This document shows, one piece after another, positions 18,348 through 27,743 of a stretch of DNA of 64,000 bases. This stretch comes from JAIVGZ01 sp964552205. Lineage in GTDB: Bacteria; Pseudomonadota; Gammaproteobacteria; Natronospirales; JAIVGZ01. Below the pieces are notes generated by a model. That model ran no database searches and was not told the origin of the DNA. It worked only from the letters and a program-made list of their open reading frames with translations. Numbering within the stretch: position 1 is the stretch's first letter; the number at the start of each line of letters is the position of its first letter. A program made the translations under genes and the position numbers. The DNA lies in contig CAZKFT010000004.1 in assembly GCA_964552205.1 (NCBI GenBank), forward strand, positions 32,856-96,855, read 5' to 3'.

Positions 18348-18904
18348 AGATGTCGCCTGACCGGTCCGAAACTCCTGCGATGACACGGGCAGATTCCATG
18401 CTCGTCCAAGGCGCGCAGATGCGCTGGCGTGGGATATCCCTTGTGAATGGCGAAGCCCCACTGAGGATAGCTACTGTCCAAAGCCATCATTTCGGCGTCG
18501 CGCGTGGTCTTCGCCAGAATGGAGGCGGCACCGATGGCCAGAACGCTGCGGTCGCCACCGATGACCGCTTCCGCCGGGCACGGCAACGAAGGCAATCGAT
18601 TCCCGTCCACCAGTACCCGGTCCGGTCGGGTGTGCAATGCAGCCACTGCACGCTGCATCGCCAGAAGCGTCGCCTGCAAGATGTTCAACTGATCGATCTC
18701 GTCGACCTCGGCGCGGCCTATTGCCCAAGCCAACGCGCGGGTGCGGATCTCCACGGCAAGCAACTCACGCTTGGCGGGTGTCAATTTCTTCGAATCGTCG
18801 ATGCCAGCGATGGGCTGGTCTGGGTGCAGGATGACGGCCGCGGCAATGACCGGGCCTGCCAGTGGGCCGCGCCCGGCCTCATCCACCCCTGCAACCAAGC
18901 TCAC
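18344..18904 (-). CDS. rnhB: Ribonuclease HII
   Basis: 186 aa. Removes ribonucleotides and RNA primers from DNA. Catalytic blocks: VAGVDEAGRGPLAGPVIAAAVIL (Asp-Glu), DDSKKLTPAKRE, VLVDGNRLP and GAASILAKTTRDAEM. The GTG start overlaps the lpxB stop (GTGA), and its own stop overlaps dnaE. The lpxB-rnhB-dnaE linkage is a familiar gammaproteobacterial order. Confidence 0.96.
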   Translation of the reverse strand: MSLVAGVDEAGRGPLAGPVIAAAVILHPDQPIAGIDDSKKLTPAKRELLAVEIRTRALAWAIGRAEVDEIDQLNILQATLLAMQRAVAALHTRPDRVLVDGNRLPSLPCPAEAVIGGDRSVLAIGAASILAKTTRDAEMMALDSSYPQWGFAIHKGYPTPAHLRALDEHGICPCHRRSFGPVRRHL

Positions 18905-20034
18905 GACATGGCCTCAATCACGGCATCCGCCGCAGCCTCATGACCACCACCCTGGAGGCAGGCCCGCAACCGTGTGAAGGCATCCAGCTGACGACGACGT
19001 GCGTCGGGGTTATCCAGAAGTTCCGAGATCGCTTCTTCCATGCGCTCAGGGGTGGCACTTTCCTGGATCAACTCGGGGACCAGAGCATCTCCCGCCAGCA
19101 AGTTGGGCAATGCATAACGTTCTATGCGCAACATCCGGAAGGTGCGCAGGAACCATGCCGTGAGCGGCGCAAGACGATAGGCCGCTACCATGGGCCTACC
19201 CAACAGCATGGCCTCCAAAGTGGCCGTACCAGAGGCCGCCAGGACCACATCTGCTGCCAGCATCGCGGAGTGGGCCTCTCCCTTCAGAAACGCGATATCG
19301 GCGTCTGGTGCATGCCGGTCACACAACTCCCTGAACGCGACCTCCAGCGCTGGTGTCACCATGGGCGTCACGAAATGCACCTTGCGGGCGGACAAGCGCT
19401 GCATCGCCCCTGCCATCGCACGACCAAGATGGCGCATTTCGCTGCCACGACTCCCCGGCAACACCGCGACCACGACATCATCCGTGGCCAAGCCTAGCCG
19501 CTCCCGCGCGAGCATCATTCCATCATCCGGCGCTACCAGCGAGGTCGCCAGTGGGTGCCCGACGAAAGTCGCTTTCACTTCAACTCCCGCGTAGTGGATG
19601 GGCTCGAAAGGGAACAGACATAACACTGCGCTCGCAGCGCGTTCCACGATCTTCACCCGTCCTGGGCGCCATGCCCACACGGTGGGGCTGACATAGTGGA
19701 CCGTTCGGATTCCAGCATCGCGCAAGCGCCGCTCTACCGGAAGTGTGAAATCAGGGGAGTCGATGCCGATGAACACATCCGGTTGCCACGCATTCATATC
19801 CGCGATCAGCTCACGACGCACCTGGAGAAGGCGCGGCAAGCGTCCGAGCACCTCGAACAAGCCCATCACCGACAACTCGTCTGCGTCGAAGACAGCGTCA
19901 ACACCCGCTGCACGCATCAGTGGGCCCGGTATTCCCCGGAATTCGGCACTCGGATGCCGTGCGCGAAGCGCCTCGACCAGACCCGCTCCCAACAGGTCGC
20001 CGGACGCCTCTCCCGCGACAATGCCGATACGCAT
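18901..20034 (-). CDS. lpxB: Lipid-A-disaccharide synthase
   Basis: 377 aa. Glycosyltransferase (GT19) joining UDP-2,3-diacylglucosamine and lipid X on the inner membrane. Seen: IVAGEASGDLLGAGLVEALR, DELSVMGLFEVLGRLPRLL, IGIDSPDFTLPVERRL, VHYVSPTVWAWRPGR, ATFVGHPLA, VLPGSRGSEM and ASGTATLEAMLLGRPMVAAYR. Seven nt downstream of lpxA; overlaps rnhB. Confidence 0.97.
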   Translation of the reverse strand: MRIGIVAGEASGDLLGAGLVEALRARHPSAEFRGIPGPLMRAAGVDAVFDADELSVMGLFEVLGRLPRLLQVRRELIADMNAWQPDVFIGIDSPDFTLPVERRLRDAGIRTVHYVSPTVWAWRPGRVKIVERAASAVLCLFPFEPIHYAGVEVKATFVGHPLATSLVAPDDGMMLARERLGLATDDVVVAVLPGSRGSEMRHLGRAMAGAMQRLSARKVHFVTPMVTPALEVAFRELCDRHAPDADIAFLKGEAHSAMLAADVVLAASGTATLEAMLLGRPMVAAYRLAPLTAWFLRTFRMLRIERYALPNLLAGDALVPELIQESATPERMEEAISELLDNPDARRRQLDAFTRLRACLQGGGHEAAADAVIEAMS

Positions 20035-20041
20035 GGTCCCG

Positions 20042-20812
20042 CTACCTGACGATGCTGCGCGTAGCGCGTGCGAAAAACTGCTCGAAGGGCTCGAGCTCTG
20101 GGCAGGAAACCGCCAATTCCGAGATGCGACTGCGCGCCTCGTCCAGCTTCAGGCCCTCTCGATACAACAGGCGGTAGGCCTTCTTGATGTTCCTGAGTTG
20201 CTCGGGCGTGAAACCGCGACGCTTCAATCCTTCGTTGTTCAGCCCATAGGGGTCAGCTGGATGTCCGGAAACGGTGACATAGGGTGGCACATCACGCGTC
20301 ACGCCACTGTCCATGCCGCAGAACGCGTGGATTCCGACATGGCAGAACTGATGAACTTTCGTGAACCCGCCCAGAATGGCCCAGTCATCCACATGCACAT
20401 GACCTGCCAGAGTCGCGCAGTTGGCCATGATGGTGTGGCTGCCAATCTGGCAATCGTGGGCGATATGTACGTAGGCCATGATCCAGTTGTCATCCCCGAT
20501 GCGCGTGACACCTGCATCCTGCGCGGTACCCAGACTGATACTGCAAAAGTGGAAGATGGTATTGCCGTCGCCGATCTCGAGCGCGGTTGGCTCTCCTGCC
20601 CACTTCTTGTCCTGCGGGTCTCCGCCCAGCACCGTATGGGAATGAATGGTGTTGCCAGCCCCCAGTCGGGTCCGACCCTGGATGACCACATGCGGACCAA
20701 TCCGGCATCCGTCTCCGATCTCCACGTCGGGCCCAATGATGCTGAAGGGGCCGACTGTCACGTCCTTCCCCAACCGTGCGCCCGGGTCGATGACCGCGCG
20801 CGCATCAATCAT
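20042..20812 (-). CDS. lpxA: UDP-N-acetylglucosamine acyltransferase
   Basis: 256 aa. First step of lipid A synthesis, transferring a 3-hydroxyacyl chain from ACP. Left-handed beta-helix hexapeptide repeats occupy about residues 5-180 (IDPGARLGKDVTVGPFSIIGP, IGDGCRIGPHVVIQGRT). Catalytic His is in the AYVHIAHDCQIG block. The C-terminal helical part has LNNEGLKRRGFTPEQLRNIKKAYRLLYREGL. ATG at 20812 overlaps the fabZ stop (ATGA). Confidence 0.97.
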   Translation of the reverse strand: MIDARAVIDPGARLGKDVTVGPFSIIGPDVEIGDGCRIGPHVVIQGRTRLGAGNTIHSHTVLGGDPQDKKWAGEPTALEIGDGNTIFHFCSISLGTAQDAGVTRIGDDNWIMAYVHIAHDCQIGSHTIMANCATLAGHVHVDDWAILGGFTKVHQFCHVGIHAFCGMDSGVTRDVPPYVTVSGHPADPYGLNNEGLKRRGFTPEQLRNIKKAYRLLYREGLKLDEARSRISELAVSCPELEPFEQFFARATRSIVR

Positions 20813-21249
20813 TTCGCGAACTCCCTCGCAGCGCACATCAGCTCCCCCTCGCACACCACCTCACCGTCCACCAGAGCCTGGGCATCGAACTTCCATACAC
20901 CGCGCAGGGCCCGCAACATCTTGACGCTGAGCACCAACTGATCACCCGGCTCCACCGGCCTACGGAACCGTGCCTTGTCGATACCAACGAAGTAATACAG
21001 GCTCTGGTCATCCGGGGAACTGCCCACTGTGGCAAACGCCAACAGACCGGTGGCCTGTGCCAAGGCCTCGAGTATCAGCACACCGGGCATGACCGGGCGA
21101 TGCGGGAAGTGGCCAGGAAAGAACGGCTCGTTGATGGTCACATTCTTGATCGCTGTCAGTGACTCACCCGGCTTGCACTCGAGCACACGGTCCACCAACA
21201 GGAACGGGTAGCGATGGGGCAGCTGCTTGAGAATGTGGTGGATATCCAT
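20809..21249 (-). CDS. fabZ: 3-hydroxyacyl-[acyl-carrier-protein] dehydratase FabZ
   Basis: 146 aa hot-dog fold dehydratase of fatty acid elongation. The family core is present: ILKQLPHRYPFLLVDRVL, NEPFFPGHFPHRPVMPGVLILEALAQATG with catalytic His and Glu. Start at 21249 begins MDIHHILKQLPH as in relatives; upstream sequence in frame is lpxD shadow. Sits between lpxD and lpxA, where the shared 3-hydroxyacyl-ACP pool is partitioned. Confidence 0.97.
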   Translation of the reverse strand: MDIHHILKQLPHRYPFLLVDRVLECKPGESLTAIKNVTINEPFFPGHFPHRPVMPGVLILEALAQATGLLAFATVGSSPDDQSLYYFVGIDKARFRRPVEPGDQLVLSVKMLRALRGVWKFDAQALVDGEVVCEGELMCAAREFAK

Positions 21250-21253
21250 CCGT

Positions 21254-22273
21254 TCAGTCCTTGTCCTGCGTTTTTTCGAGCTTTTTGACCCGCTTGGCGA
21301 GTTCGTCGAGGTTGCGAAAGCGCGCGCCATTGCGCCGCCAGTTGGCCAGCGTATCAAGGGGCAGTCCACTCGCATACTGCCCCGGCTTGTGGATATCGCT
21401 GGTGACCATGGACATGGCCATGATCATGACATCATCACAGATGTTGAGGTGCCCTGAAATACCCGAAGCGCCGGCGATGAGACAGCGCTTGCCGATGCGG
21501 GTGCTACCCGCGATGCCCACACAACCCGCCACGACCGTATGCGCTCCAATATGTACGTTGTGGGCAACCATGATCTGGTTGTCGAGTTTCACCCCTTCCT
21601 CGAGCACTGTGTCCTCAAGTGCGCCACGGTCAATGGTGGTGTTGGCACCAATTTCGCAATCATCACCAATCTGCACCGCCCCTAGCTGCGGCACCTTGAC
21701 CCACCGTCCACCATCATTGGCGATACCAAAGCCGTCCGCGCCAATCACCACTCCAGGGTGGACGATGACGCGTGCACCCAGCGTGCACCCATGCATGATG
21801 GTGACCCGCGCCACAAGCCGTGACTCCGGCCCGATGCGTGTTCCGCGGCCAATGGTACAACCGGGTCCGACGATGACGCCGTCGCCGAGTTCGCACTCCG
21901 CTTCCAGCACACTGCCGGCGCCGATGGAAACGCCGCTACCGAGCTTCACGGAGGGATCAACGACAGCGGAAGGATGTACGCCCGGAGAGAATTCCTGTGG
22001 TGGATTCAGAAAGTGTGCCGCTTTCGCGTACGACACATAAGGATCCTCGACCACGATGCAGGCCACCGGGCAGGCATCTGCGTCATCTGCGCCAAGCAAT
22101 ACCACACCCGCCCGGGTTTCTGACAAATGCTTCCGGTATTTGCTGTTGGAAAGGAAGCTGAGCTGACTGGCATCGGCACCCGCCAGGGTCGCTACACCGG
22201 TGATACAGGCGTCAGGATTTCCGCGGAGCTCTCCGCCCACCATCGCGGCTAGCTTGGCGAGCGTCACCTCCAC
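21254..22273 (-). CDS. lpxD: UDP-3-O-(3-hydroxyacyl)glucosamine N-acyltransferase
   Basis: 339 aa. Third acylation step of lipid A. N-terminal uridine-binding domain (TLAKLAAMVGGELRGN), then left-handed beta-helix from about 100 to 310 with hexapeptides, catalytic His in MVAHNVHIGAHTVVAGCVGIAGSTRIG, and a short C-terminal helix (LDELAKRVKKLEKTQ). Start codon is GTG with GGAGGG about 7 nt upstream. Confidence 0.96.
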   Translation of the reverse strand: MEVTLAKLAAMVGGELRGNPDACITGVATLAGADASQLSFLSNSKYRKHLSETRAGVVLLGADDADACPVACIVVEDPYVSYAKAAHFLNPPQEFSPGVHPSAVVDPSVKLGSGVSIGAGSVLEAECELGDGVIVGPGCTIGRGTRIGPESRLVARVTIMHGCTLGARVIVHPGVVIGADGFGIANDGGRWVKVPQLGAVQIGDDCEIGANTTIDRGALEDTVLEEGVKLDNQIMVAHNVHIGAHTVVAGCVGIAGSTRIGKRCLIAGASGISGHLNICDDVMIMAMSMVTSDIHKPGQYASGLPLDTLANWRRNGARFRNLDELAKRVKKLEKTQDKD

Positions 22274-22285
22274 GGGTAGCCCTCC

Positions 22286-22819
22286 TCAGCGCCGGGTGCC
22301 GGCGTTCAGGGCCTGCAGACGCGCGAGAATCTGGTCGGTGACATCTACCTTGTCACTTGCGTGGATAACCCCCTCCACCAACACCAGGTCAAAACGCTGC
22401 TCGCGGGCAAAATTCTGGATTTCAGTGAAGATGAGACGCTGCAACCGGCCAAGTTCCTCATTCCGGCGCATGTTGAGGTCTTCCTCGTACTGGGTCACAT
22501 TACGCTGCAGGTCACGCTGGCGGTTACGCAGGTCACGTTCCAGGCGTGCCGCTTCTTCCGGGTTGGCAATCACCTCCGCTTCGCGCTGCAACCGCTCCTG
22601 TAACTGGGTCACTGCGCGTTGCTCCGCGAGCAACGCACGCTGGCGCTCGGCGAACTCACGCTCAAGCGTCTGACTGGCAGCTTCTGCCTGCGGCGCCTGC
22701 TCACGCAACTTGGCAAGATTGGCGACACCGATGCGAAGTTCCTGCGCGAATGATGTCATCGGCGCGAACGCGAGGGCTGCTCCGAGAATGAAAAGTCCTG
22801 CTAGCTTACGATGTGTCAC
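22286..22819 (-). CDS. skp: OmpH/Skp-family periplasmic chaperone
   Basis: 177 aa. Periplasmic holdase for outer-membrane proteins on their way to BamA. Signal peptide about residues 1-25 ending SFAQ; mature part is a long charged coiled coil (about 40-140, rich in Q, R, E) typical of Skp tentacles, ending with DLVLVEGVIHASDKVDVTDQILARL. GTG start with GGAGG upstream. Lies between bamA and lpxD as in most gammaproteobacteria. Confidence 0.92.
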   Translation of the reverse strand: MTHRKLAGLFILGAALAFAPMTSFAQELRIGVANLAKLREQAPQAEAASQTLEREFAERQRALLAEQRAVTQLQERLQREAEVIANPEEAARLERDLRNRQRDLQRNVTQYEEDLNMRRNEELGRLQRLIFTEIQNFAREQRFDLVLVEGVIHASDKVDVTDQILARLQALNAGTRR

Positions 22820-22833
22820 TACGCCTCCAAGTA

Positions 22834-25194
22834 TCAGAATGCTGAACCAATCGAGAATTGGAATCTCTCAGTCTCGTCCCCTGGCTGACTCTGGAACGGG
22901 ACACCGAAACTAAATTTCATGGCACCCATTGGCCCAATCCAGGTGACGGCAATACCAGCCGATGCCCTTACCTGCGACAACTCTATGTTGTCACGTCCCT
23001 GGAACACATTACCCGCGTCCACGAACAAGCTGAATCGCGTGGTATCGCGCATGCGCTCCAGCGGCGGCGGTACGATGAGTTCCAACTGTCCGTACAGAAG
23101 GATGTTACCACCGTAGGGGCGCCCTAACGAATCCTGCGGGCCCAGCCAGCTTTCGCGGAAACCGCGGACGGTGTCCGGGCCGCCGCCGAAAAAGTGCTTG
23201 TAGGGCGGAATCTGAACGGAATCACCATAGGCCCTGCCAGCACGGACGCCGGCCCTGACCGACAAGGTCAGGTTTTCCGAGATCGGGAAATAGGACTGGT
23301 TGGTGAATGCCGCCACGACATAGGAAATCTCACTGGGCGGAATCGTCACTTCGAATGAATACTCACGCATGGAACCACGGTCTGCAAAAATTGCGCGATT
23401 ACGTGTGTCCGTCACAAACCCGCCCGTCAGTTCCAGGGTCCGGAATTCCGTGCCCCAGGCGAACGGAACCCCCGGGAACAATGGGTCGTCCTGGGTGAAG
23501 TTGTTGCCGTGACTGGGTACCTGGACCCAATTCCGGAGCTCATTGGCCGACGCGAGAGTAGCGATGATTTCCGTATCGCGCAGAGACAGCCCGACATTGA
23601 ATCGATTGAACTCGCTCACGGGAATCCCGAAACCCACACTCATCCCATACGCATTCATCACAAACGGGGATGACCGCAGGAAGAGACTGTCCATGCTCCT
23701 GTAGAAGACATTGAGACTACGGCTGATGCCGTTGGTCGTCCAATACGGATCCGTGTAACCCAGGGAATAGTCCTCGTTGAACTCACTGCGGCCGACCGAG
23801 ATGTCAGTGCGCAGTCCGCGGCCTAGGAAGTTGGTATGGGTCAGACCTGCATTGAGCAGAACACCCGCAGCCCCGGAGTAACCAACACCGAAATTGAAAT
23901 CACCCGGGTTGCGCTCCTTGATTTCCACCTCGACATCAACCAAATCATCGGTACCGGGAACCGGCTCCGTCTCGATTTCGACTGACTCGACGAACGGCAA
24001 GCGCTGCAGCCGGAACTTGGAGCGGTCGATCATGCTGCTCTGTAGCCATGTCCCTTCAAGCTGCCTCATCTCGCGACGGTAGGTCTCGTCATCCGTACGA
24101 TCCGAGCCGGTGAAGGAAATGCGTCGCACGTAGACCCTGCTACCCGGGTTCACATGCAGGGTAAAATCTACCACCCGGCGCTCGTGGTCGATTTCCGGCA
24201 ATGGTGTCACATCCGAATAAGCAAACCCTTCCTGACCCAGACGCATGTTGATAAGCTCGACAGTACCGGTCAGAGCGGCGCGCGAGAATGTATTGCCAGG
24301 CACGATGTACATGAATCGGCGCAACTCTTCCTCGCCGACGACCAGATTGCCTGACAACGCAACCTCACCGAAGGTGTAAAGGTCACCTTCATCGATATTG
24401 ACGGTGACGTATACATCCTTGCGGTTGGGGGAAATGGCAATCTGGGTGGACTGCACCGAGAAATTGGCGTAGCCCTGATCCATATAAAAGGAGCGCAGGC
24501 TCTCCAGGTCGCCCTGGAGCTTTTCACGCGAATACTGGTCATCGTTACGCAACCAGCTGAGCCAATTACGGGTACTCAATTCGAATTCGCGCCGCAGGCG
24601 ATCGTCGTCGAAGGACTCGTTGCCGATGAAGTTGATTTCGCGGATACGAGCGACAAGGCCCTCACGAATCACAATGGTGACGGCTACCATATTGTTGGAA
24701 ATTTCACGCACATCGGATTCAACCCGCACGCCGTACTTGCCGCGGGAGAAATACTGGCGACGAAGTTCGAGCTCAACGCCGTCCAGGACCGACTGGTTGA
24801 AAATGCGACCCTCTGCCAGCCCGATGCCGCGCAGTACCCGGCGCAGATCCTCGTCCTTGATGTCCTTGTTGCCGGTAACCGAGAAGCGCGCAATCGTGGG
24901 GCGTTCCCGAAGAACGATGACCAGAACACCACCGTCACGGCGCATCTCCACGTCGTCGAAGAAGCCGGTGGCGAACAACGCGCGGATAGACTGGGCAATG
25001 CGTTGGGAATCCACCCGGTCACCAATGCTGACCGGGAGGTAGTTGAACACCGTGCCATCCTGGATGCGCTGCAGACCCACCAGCTCGATATCCTCGACCA
25101 CGAAACCGTCATCGGATACGCCCGCGGAGGGCATGGCCAGTAAAACCAGGGTGAGCAACCAGATCGCCGGTTGCAGGAAACTGCGATAATTCAA
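22834..25194 (-). CDS. bamA: Outer membrane protein assembly factor BamA
   Basis: 786 aa. Central subunit of the BAM complex. Signal peptide about 1-26; five POTRA domains about 28-430 (first begins FVVEDIELVGLQRIQDGTVFNYLP); the 16-strand barrel follows, with the conserved VRGF loop motif (FFGGGPDTVRGFRES) and a C-terminal Phe (beta-signal ...FSIGSAF). The start codon is TTG with GAGGA about 7 nt upstream; an ATG 5 nt before it is out of frame and hits a stop at once. Confidence 0.97.
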   Translation of the reverse strand: MNYRSFLQPAIWLLTLVLLAMPSAGVSDDGFVVEDIELVGLQRIQDGTVFNYLPVSIGDRVDSQRIAQSIRALFATGFFDDVEMRRDGGVLVIVLRERPTIARFSVTGNKDIKDEDLRRVLRGIGLAEGRIFNQSVLDGVELELRRQYFSRGKYGVRVESDVREISNNMVAVTIVIREGLVARIREINFIGNESFDDDRLRREFELSTRNWLSWLRNDDQYSREKLQGDLESLRSFYMDQGYANFSVQSTQIAISPNRKDVYVTVNIDEGDLYTFGEVALSGNLVVGEEELRRFMYIVPGNTFSRAALTGTVELINMRLGQEGFAYSDVTPLPEIDHERRVVDFTLHVNPGSRVYVRRISFTGSDRTDDETYRREMRQLEGTWLQSSMIDRSKFRLQRLPFVESVEIETEPVPGTDDLVDVEVEIKERNPGDFNFGVGYSGAAGVLLNAGLTHTNFLGRGLRTDISVGRSEFNEDYSLGYTDPYWTTNGISRSLNVFYRSMDSLFLRSSPFVMNAYGMSVGFGIPVSEFNRFNVGLSLRDTEIIATLASANELRNWVQVPSHGNNFTQDDPLFPGVPFAWGTEFRTLELTGGFVTDTRNRAIFADRGSMREYSFEVTIPPSEISYVVAAFTNQSYFPISENLTLSVRAGVRAGRAYGDSVQIPPYKHFFGGGPDTVRGFRESWLGPQDSLGRPYGGNILLYGQLELIVPPPLERMRDTTRFSLFVDAGNVFQGRDNIELSQVRASAGIAVTWIGPMGAMKFSFGVPFQSQPGDETERFQFSIGSAF

Positions 25195-25212
25195 AGCATA
25201 TCCTCGGTCGTG

Positions 25213-26565
25213 TTATCCAAAAAGCCGGGCCAGATCATTGAAGATTGCAAAGCCCATCAAAACGGCCAGCATGCCCAGCCCGATGCGCTGCCCGACTGCC
25301 TCCACCCTTTCTGGGACAGGCTGACCCCGCACAAGTTCGGCCAGATGATACAGGAGATGCCCACCATCGAGTATCGGGATGGGCAGCAGGTTGATGATTC
25401 CAAGGCTGATACTGACGATGGCCATGAACCCGAGAAAGTAGATGAGCCCGATGGACGCGGTATATCCCGCGTATTGGGCAATATTGATGGGGCCCGAGAT
25501 GTTCTTGACGGACACCTCACCGGTGACCATCCGGCCCAGCATTTTGAGGGTCAGCCAGGACATATCCACGGTCCGAGCCACGCTACGTGGAATCGCTTCC
25601 AACGGCCCGAAGCGCTGTTCGGCCTGCATGGCATCAAGTAGCCCTTCAGGAAGCTGGACCCCCGCTCCCAATCTCCCGACCCCGGTATCAGAAACCCCTA
25701 TAGGCACCTGTATGCTCACCCGGGAGCCATCGCGCACCACCTGCAGGCGGACTTCGCGGCCCGGGGCGGCCTGAACCAGACTGACCAAGGTCATCCAGTC
25801 GCCCACGGTCTCGCCATCAAAACTGACAATCTCGTCACCGGAGAGCAGCCCTGATTGCTCCGCAGCCCTGCCTGGCTCCAGGGCACCCAGCACGGGTGGA
25901 ATCAGCGGTTGCCACAAACTCAAACCAAGACCAGGCAGCAAGGCGCCGGGCTCCGTCAGCGCACGCGAAGACTCAACCGTTAGCGTCAGCCTCCGCTCAA
26001 TCCCATCCTGCCCAACGACCACTAAAGAGAACGGCTCACCAGCAACCACCGAGTCGAGCAATGCCAGTGTGGCGGCTTCCCAGGTCGGGGTTCTGGTGCC
26101 CGCGACCTGTGCCAGCTGGTCGCCCGCCTCCACGCCCGCTACCGCCGCAGGGGACCCTGCGGGCGGTTCGCCAACCATCGGCTTGATACCCGGCATGCCG
26201 ATGACGAACATCAACCAGTACGCAAAGATGGCGAAAAGGAAATTGGCCGCAGGGCCTGCCGCTGAAATCGCAATCTTGTGCATTGGCTTGGCACGATTGA
26301 ACGCGTGGCTCATGTCCGTGCCGACAGCAATATCCTCGTCGCGCTCATCCAGCATGCGGACATAGCCACCCAAAGGAATGGCTGCCACCACATATTCGGT
26401 GCCGTCCTTGCCGAGGCGAGTCCACAACGGGCGTCCGAAGCCAACCGAGAAGCGCAGCACCTTCACCCCAACGCGCCGCGCCACCCAGAAATGCCCATAC
26501 TCATGGATGGTGACCAGAACACCGAGCGCGACAACAAAGGAAAGGATAGCGACGAGAACGCTCAT
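25213..26565 (-). CDS. rseP: RIP site-2 protease RseP
   Basis: 450 aa inner-membrane zinc metalloprotease that cleaves RseA to release the envelope-stress sigma factor E. HEYGH (HExxH) is at about residues 21-25, two periplasmic PDZ domains span about 110-300 (VEAGDQLAQVAG; LLSGDEIVSFDGETV), and the C-terminal metal ligand block NLLPIPILDGGHLLYHL is near 385. Its ATG overlaps the dxr stop (ATGA), and bamA follows 18 nt downstream. Confidence 0.96.
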   Translation of the reverse strand: MSVLVAILSFVVALGVLVTIHEYGHFWVARRVGVKVLRFSVGFGRPLWTRLGKDGTEYVVAAIPLGGYVRMLDERDEDIAVGTDMSHAFNRAKPMHKIAISAAGPAANFLFAIFAYWLMFVIGMPGIKPMVGEPPAGSPAAVAGVEAGDQLAQVAGTRTPTWEAATLALLDSVVAGEPFSLVVVGQDGIERRLTLTVESSRALTEPGALLPGLGLSLWQPLIPPVLGALEPGRAAEQSGLLSGDEIVSFDGETVGDWMTLVSLVQAAPGREVRLQVVRDGSRVSIQVPIGVSDTGVGRLGAGVQLPEGLLDAMQAEQRFGPLEAIPRSVARTVDMSWLTLKMLGRMVTGEVSVKNISGPINIAQYAGYTASIGLIYFLGFMAIVSISLGIINLLPIPILDGGHLLYHLAELVRGQPVPERVEAVGQRIGLGMLAVLMGFAIFNDLARLFG

Positions 26566-27743
26566 GCCCGCCGCCCGACCATTTGCTCGGCGACCCGTCG
26601 GGCCTCAGCGTCCACAAATAAAACACCATCAAGATCGTTCACGGTGTGGCCTGCCACCTGCGTGAGCACCTCCTCGATGACCTCTGGTATCGCGGTGTAG
26701 GCAAGCCGCCGCGCCAGGAAGGCAGCGACCGCCACCTCATTGGCGGCATTGAGAACGGCTGGCGCTGCAGCACCTGCAGCCTGTGCCTCGAAGGCAAGCC
26801 GTAGGCAGGGGAATCGCACCAGGTCCGGCGCGCTGAACTGAAGATCAGCCAGGTTCACAAGGTGCAAGGGGTCGACACCGGAGTCTATTCGCTCCGGCCA
26901 CGCAAGGGCATGGGCAATCGGCGTCCGCATATCAGGGTTTCCAAGTTGTGCCAACACTGAGCCATCCGCGTACTGAACCATGGAATGCACAACACTCTGC
27001 GGATGAATGACCACATCCACCATGGTGGCATCCGCGTCGAACAACCAGCATGCCTCGATGACTTCGAGGCCCTTGTTCATCATCGTGGCCGAATCCACCG
27101 AAATCTTCGGCCCCATCACCCAGTTGGGGTGTGCCACCGCCTGTTCGGGGGTCACTTCGGCGAGTGACTGCAACGGCCAGGTACGAAATGGTCCACCGGA
27201 GGCAGTCAACACGATGCGCGTCACGCCCGCGCTTGAGAGTGAACCAGAGCGCGGGTGCGGCAGACACTGAAAGACCGCGTTGTGTTCGGAATCGATTGGC
27301 ACCAACTCGGCACCACTGGTAGCGACCGCTTGCATGAACAGGGCGCCCGACATGACAAGGGCTTCCTTGTTGGCCAGCAAGACGCGCTTGCCAGCACGAG
27401 CGGCGGCCAGGGTCGGCACCAAGCCCGCCGCGCCGACGATGGCGGCCATCACGGCATCCACATCGGAATCGGTAGCGACTGCTGTGAGCGCATCCGCGCC
27501 ATCCAGCACTGTGGTGTCCGGACAGTCCGAGGCAATCCCAGCCCGGAGCTGGCTCGCAGCGTTCGCATCGACCATCACTGCAATCGCCGGCTGATGAGCC
27601 CTGCAAAGTTCCGCCATGCGTTGCCAATCGGTATGCGCGGTCAGTGCCCGCGCGCGAAACCGCTCCGGGTGTCGTGCAATGACATCCAGTGTGCTACCAC
27701 CGATACTTCCGGTCGCACCCAGGATGGTGACCTGCATGACCAT
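26562..27743 (-). CDS. dxr: 1-deoxy-D-xylulose 5-phosphate reductoisomerase
   Basis: 393 aa. MEP-pathway enzyme making MEP with NADPH. N-terminal NADPH loop TILGATGSIGGSTLDVI; LANKEALVMSGALF; PIDSEHNAVFQCL; TASGGPF; HPNWVMGPKISVDSATMMNKGLEVIEACWLF, all diagnostic. ATG at 27743 overlaps the cdsA stop; a second ATG at 27737 is equally plausible. Confidence 0.97.
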   Translation of the reverse strand: MVMQVTILGATGSIGGSTLDVIARHPERFRARALTAHTDWQRMAELCRAHQPAIAVMVDANAASQLRAGIASDCPDTTVLDGADALTAVATDSDVDAVMAAIVGAAGLVPTLAAARAGKRVLLANKEALVMSGALFMQAVATSGAELVPIDSEHNAVFQCLPHPRSGSLSSAGVTRIVLTASGGPFRTWPLQSLAEVTPEQAVAHPNWVMGPKISVDSATMMNKGLEVIEACWLFDADATMVDVVIHPQSVVHSMVQYADGSVLAQLGNPDMRTPIAHALAWPERIDSGVDPLHLVNLADLQFSAPDLVRFPCLRLAFEAQAAGAAAPAVLNAANEVAVAAFLARRLAYTAIPEVIEEVLTQVAGHTVNDLDGVLFVDAEARRVAEQMVGRRA

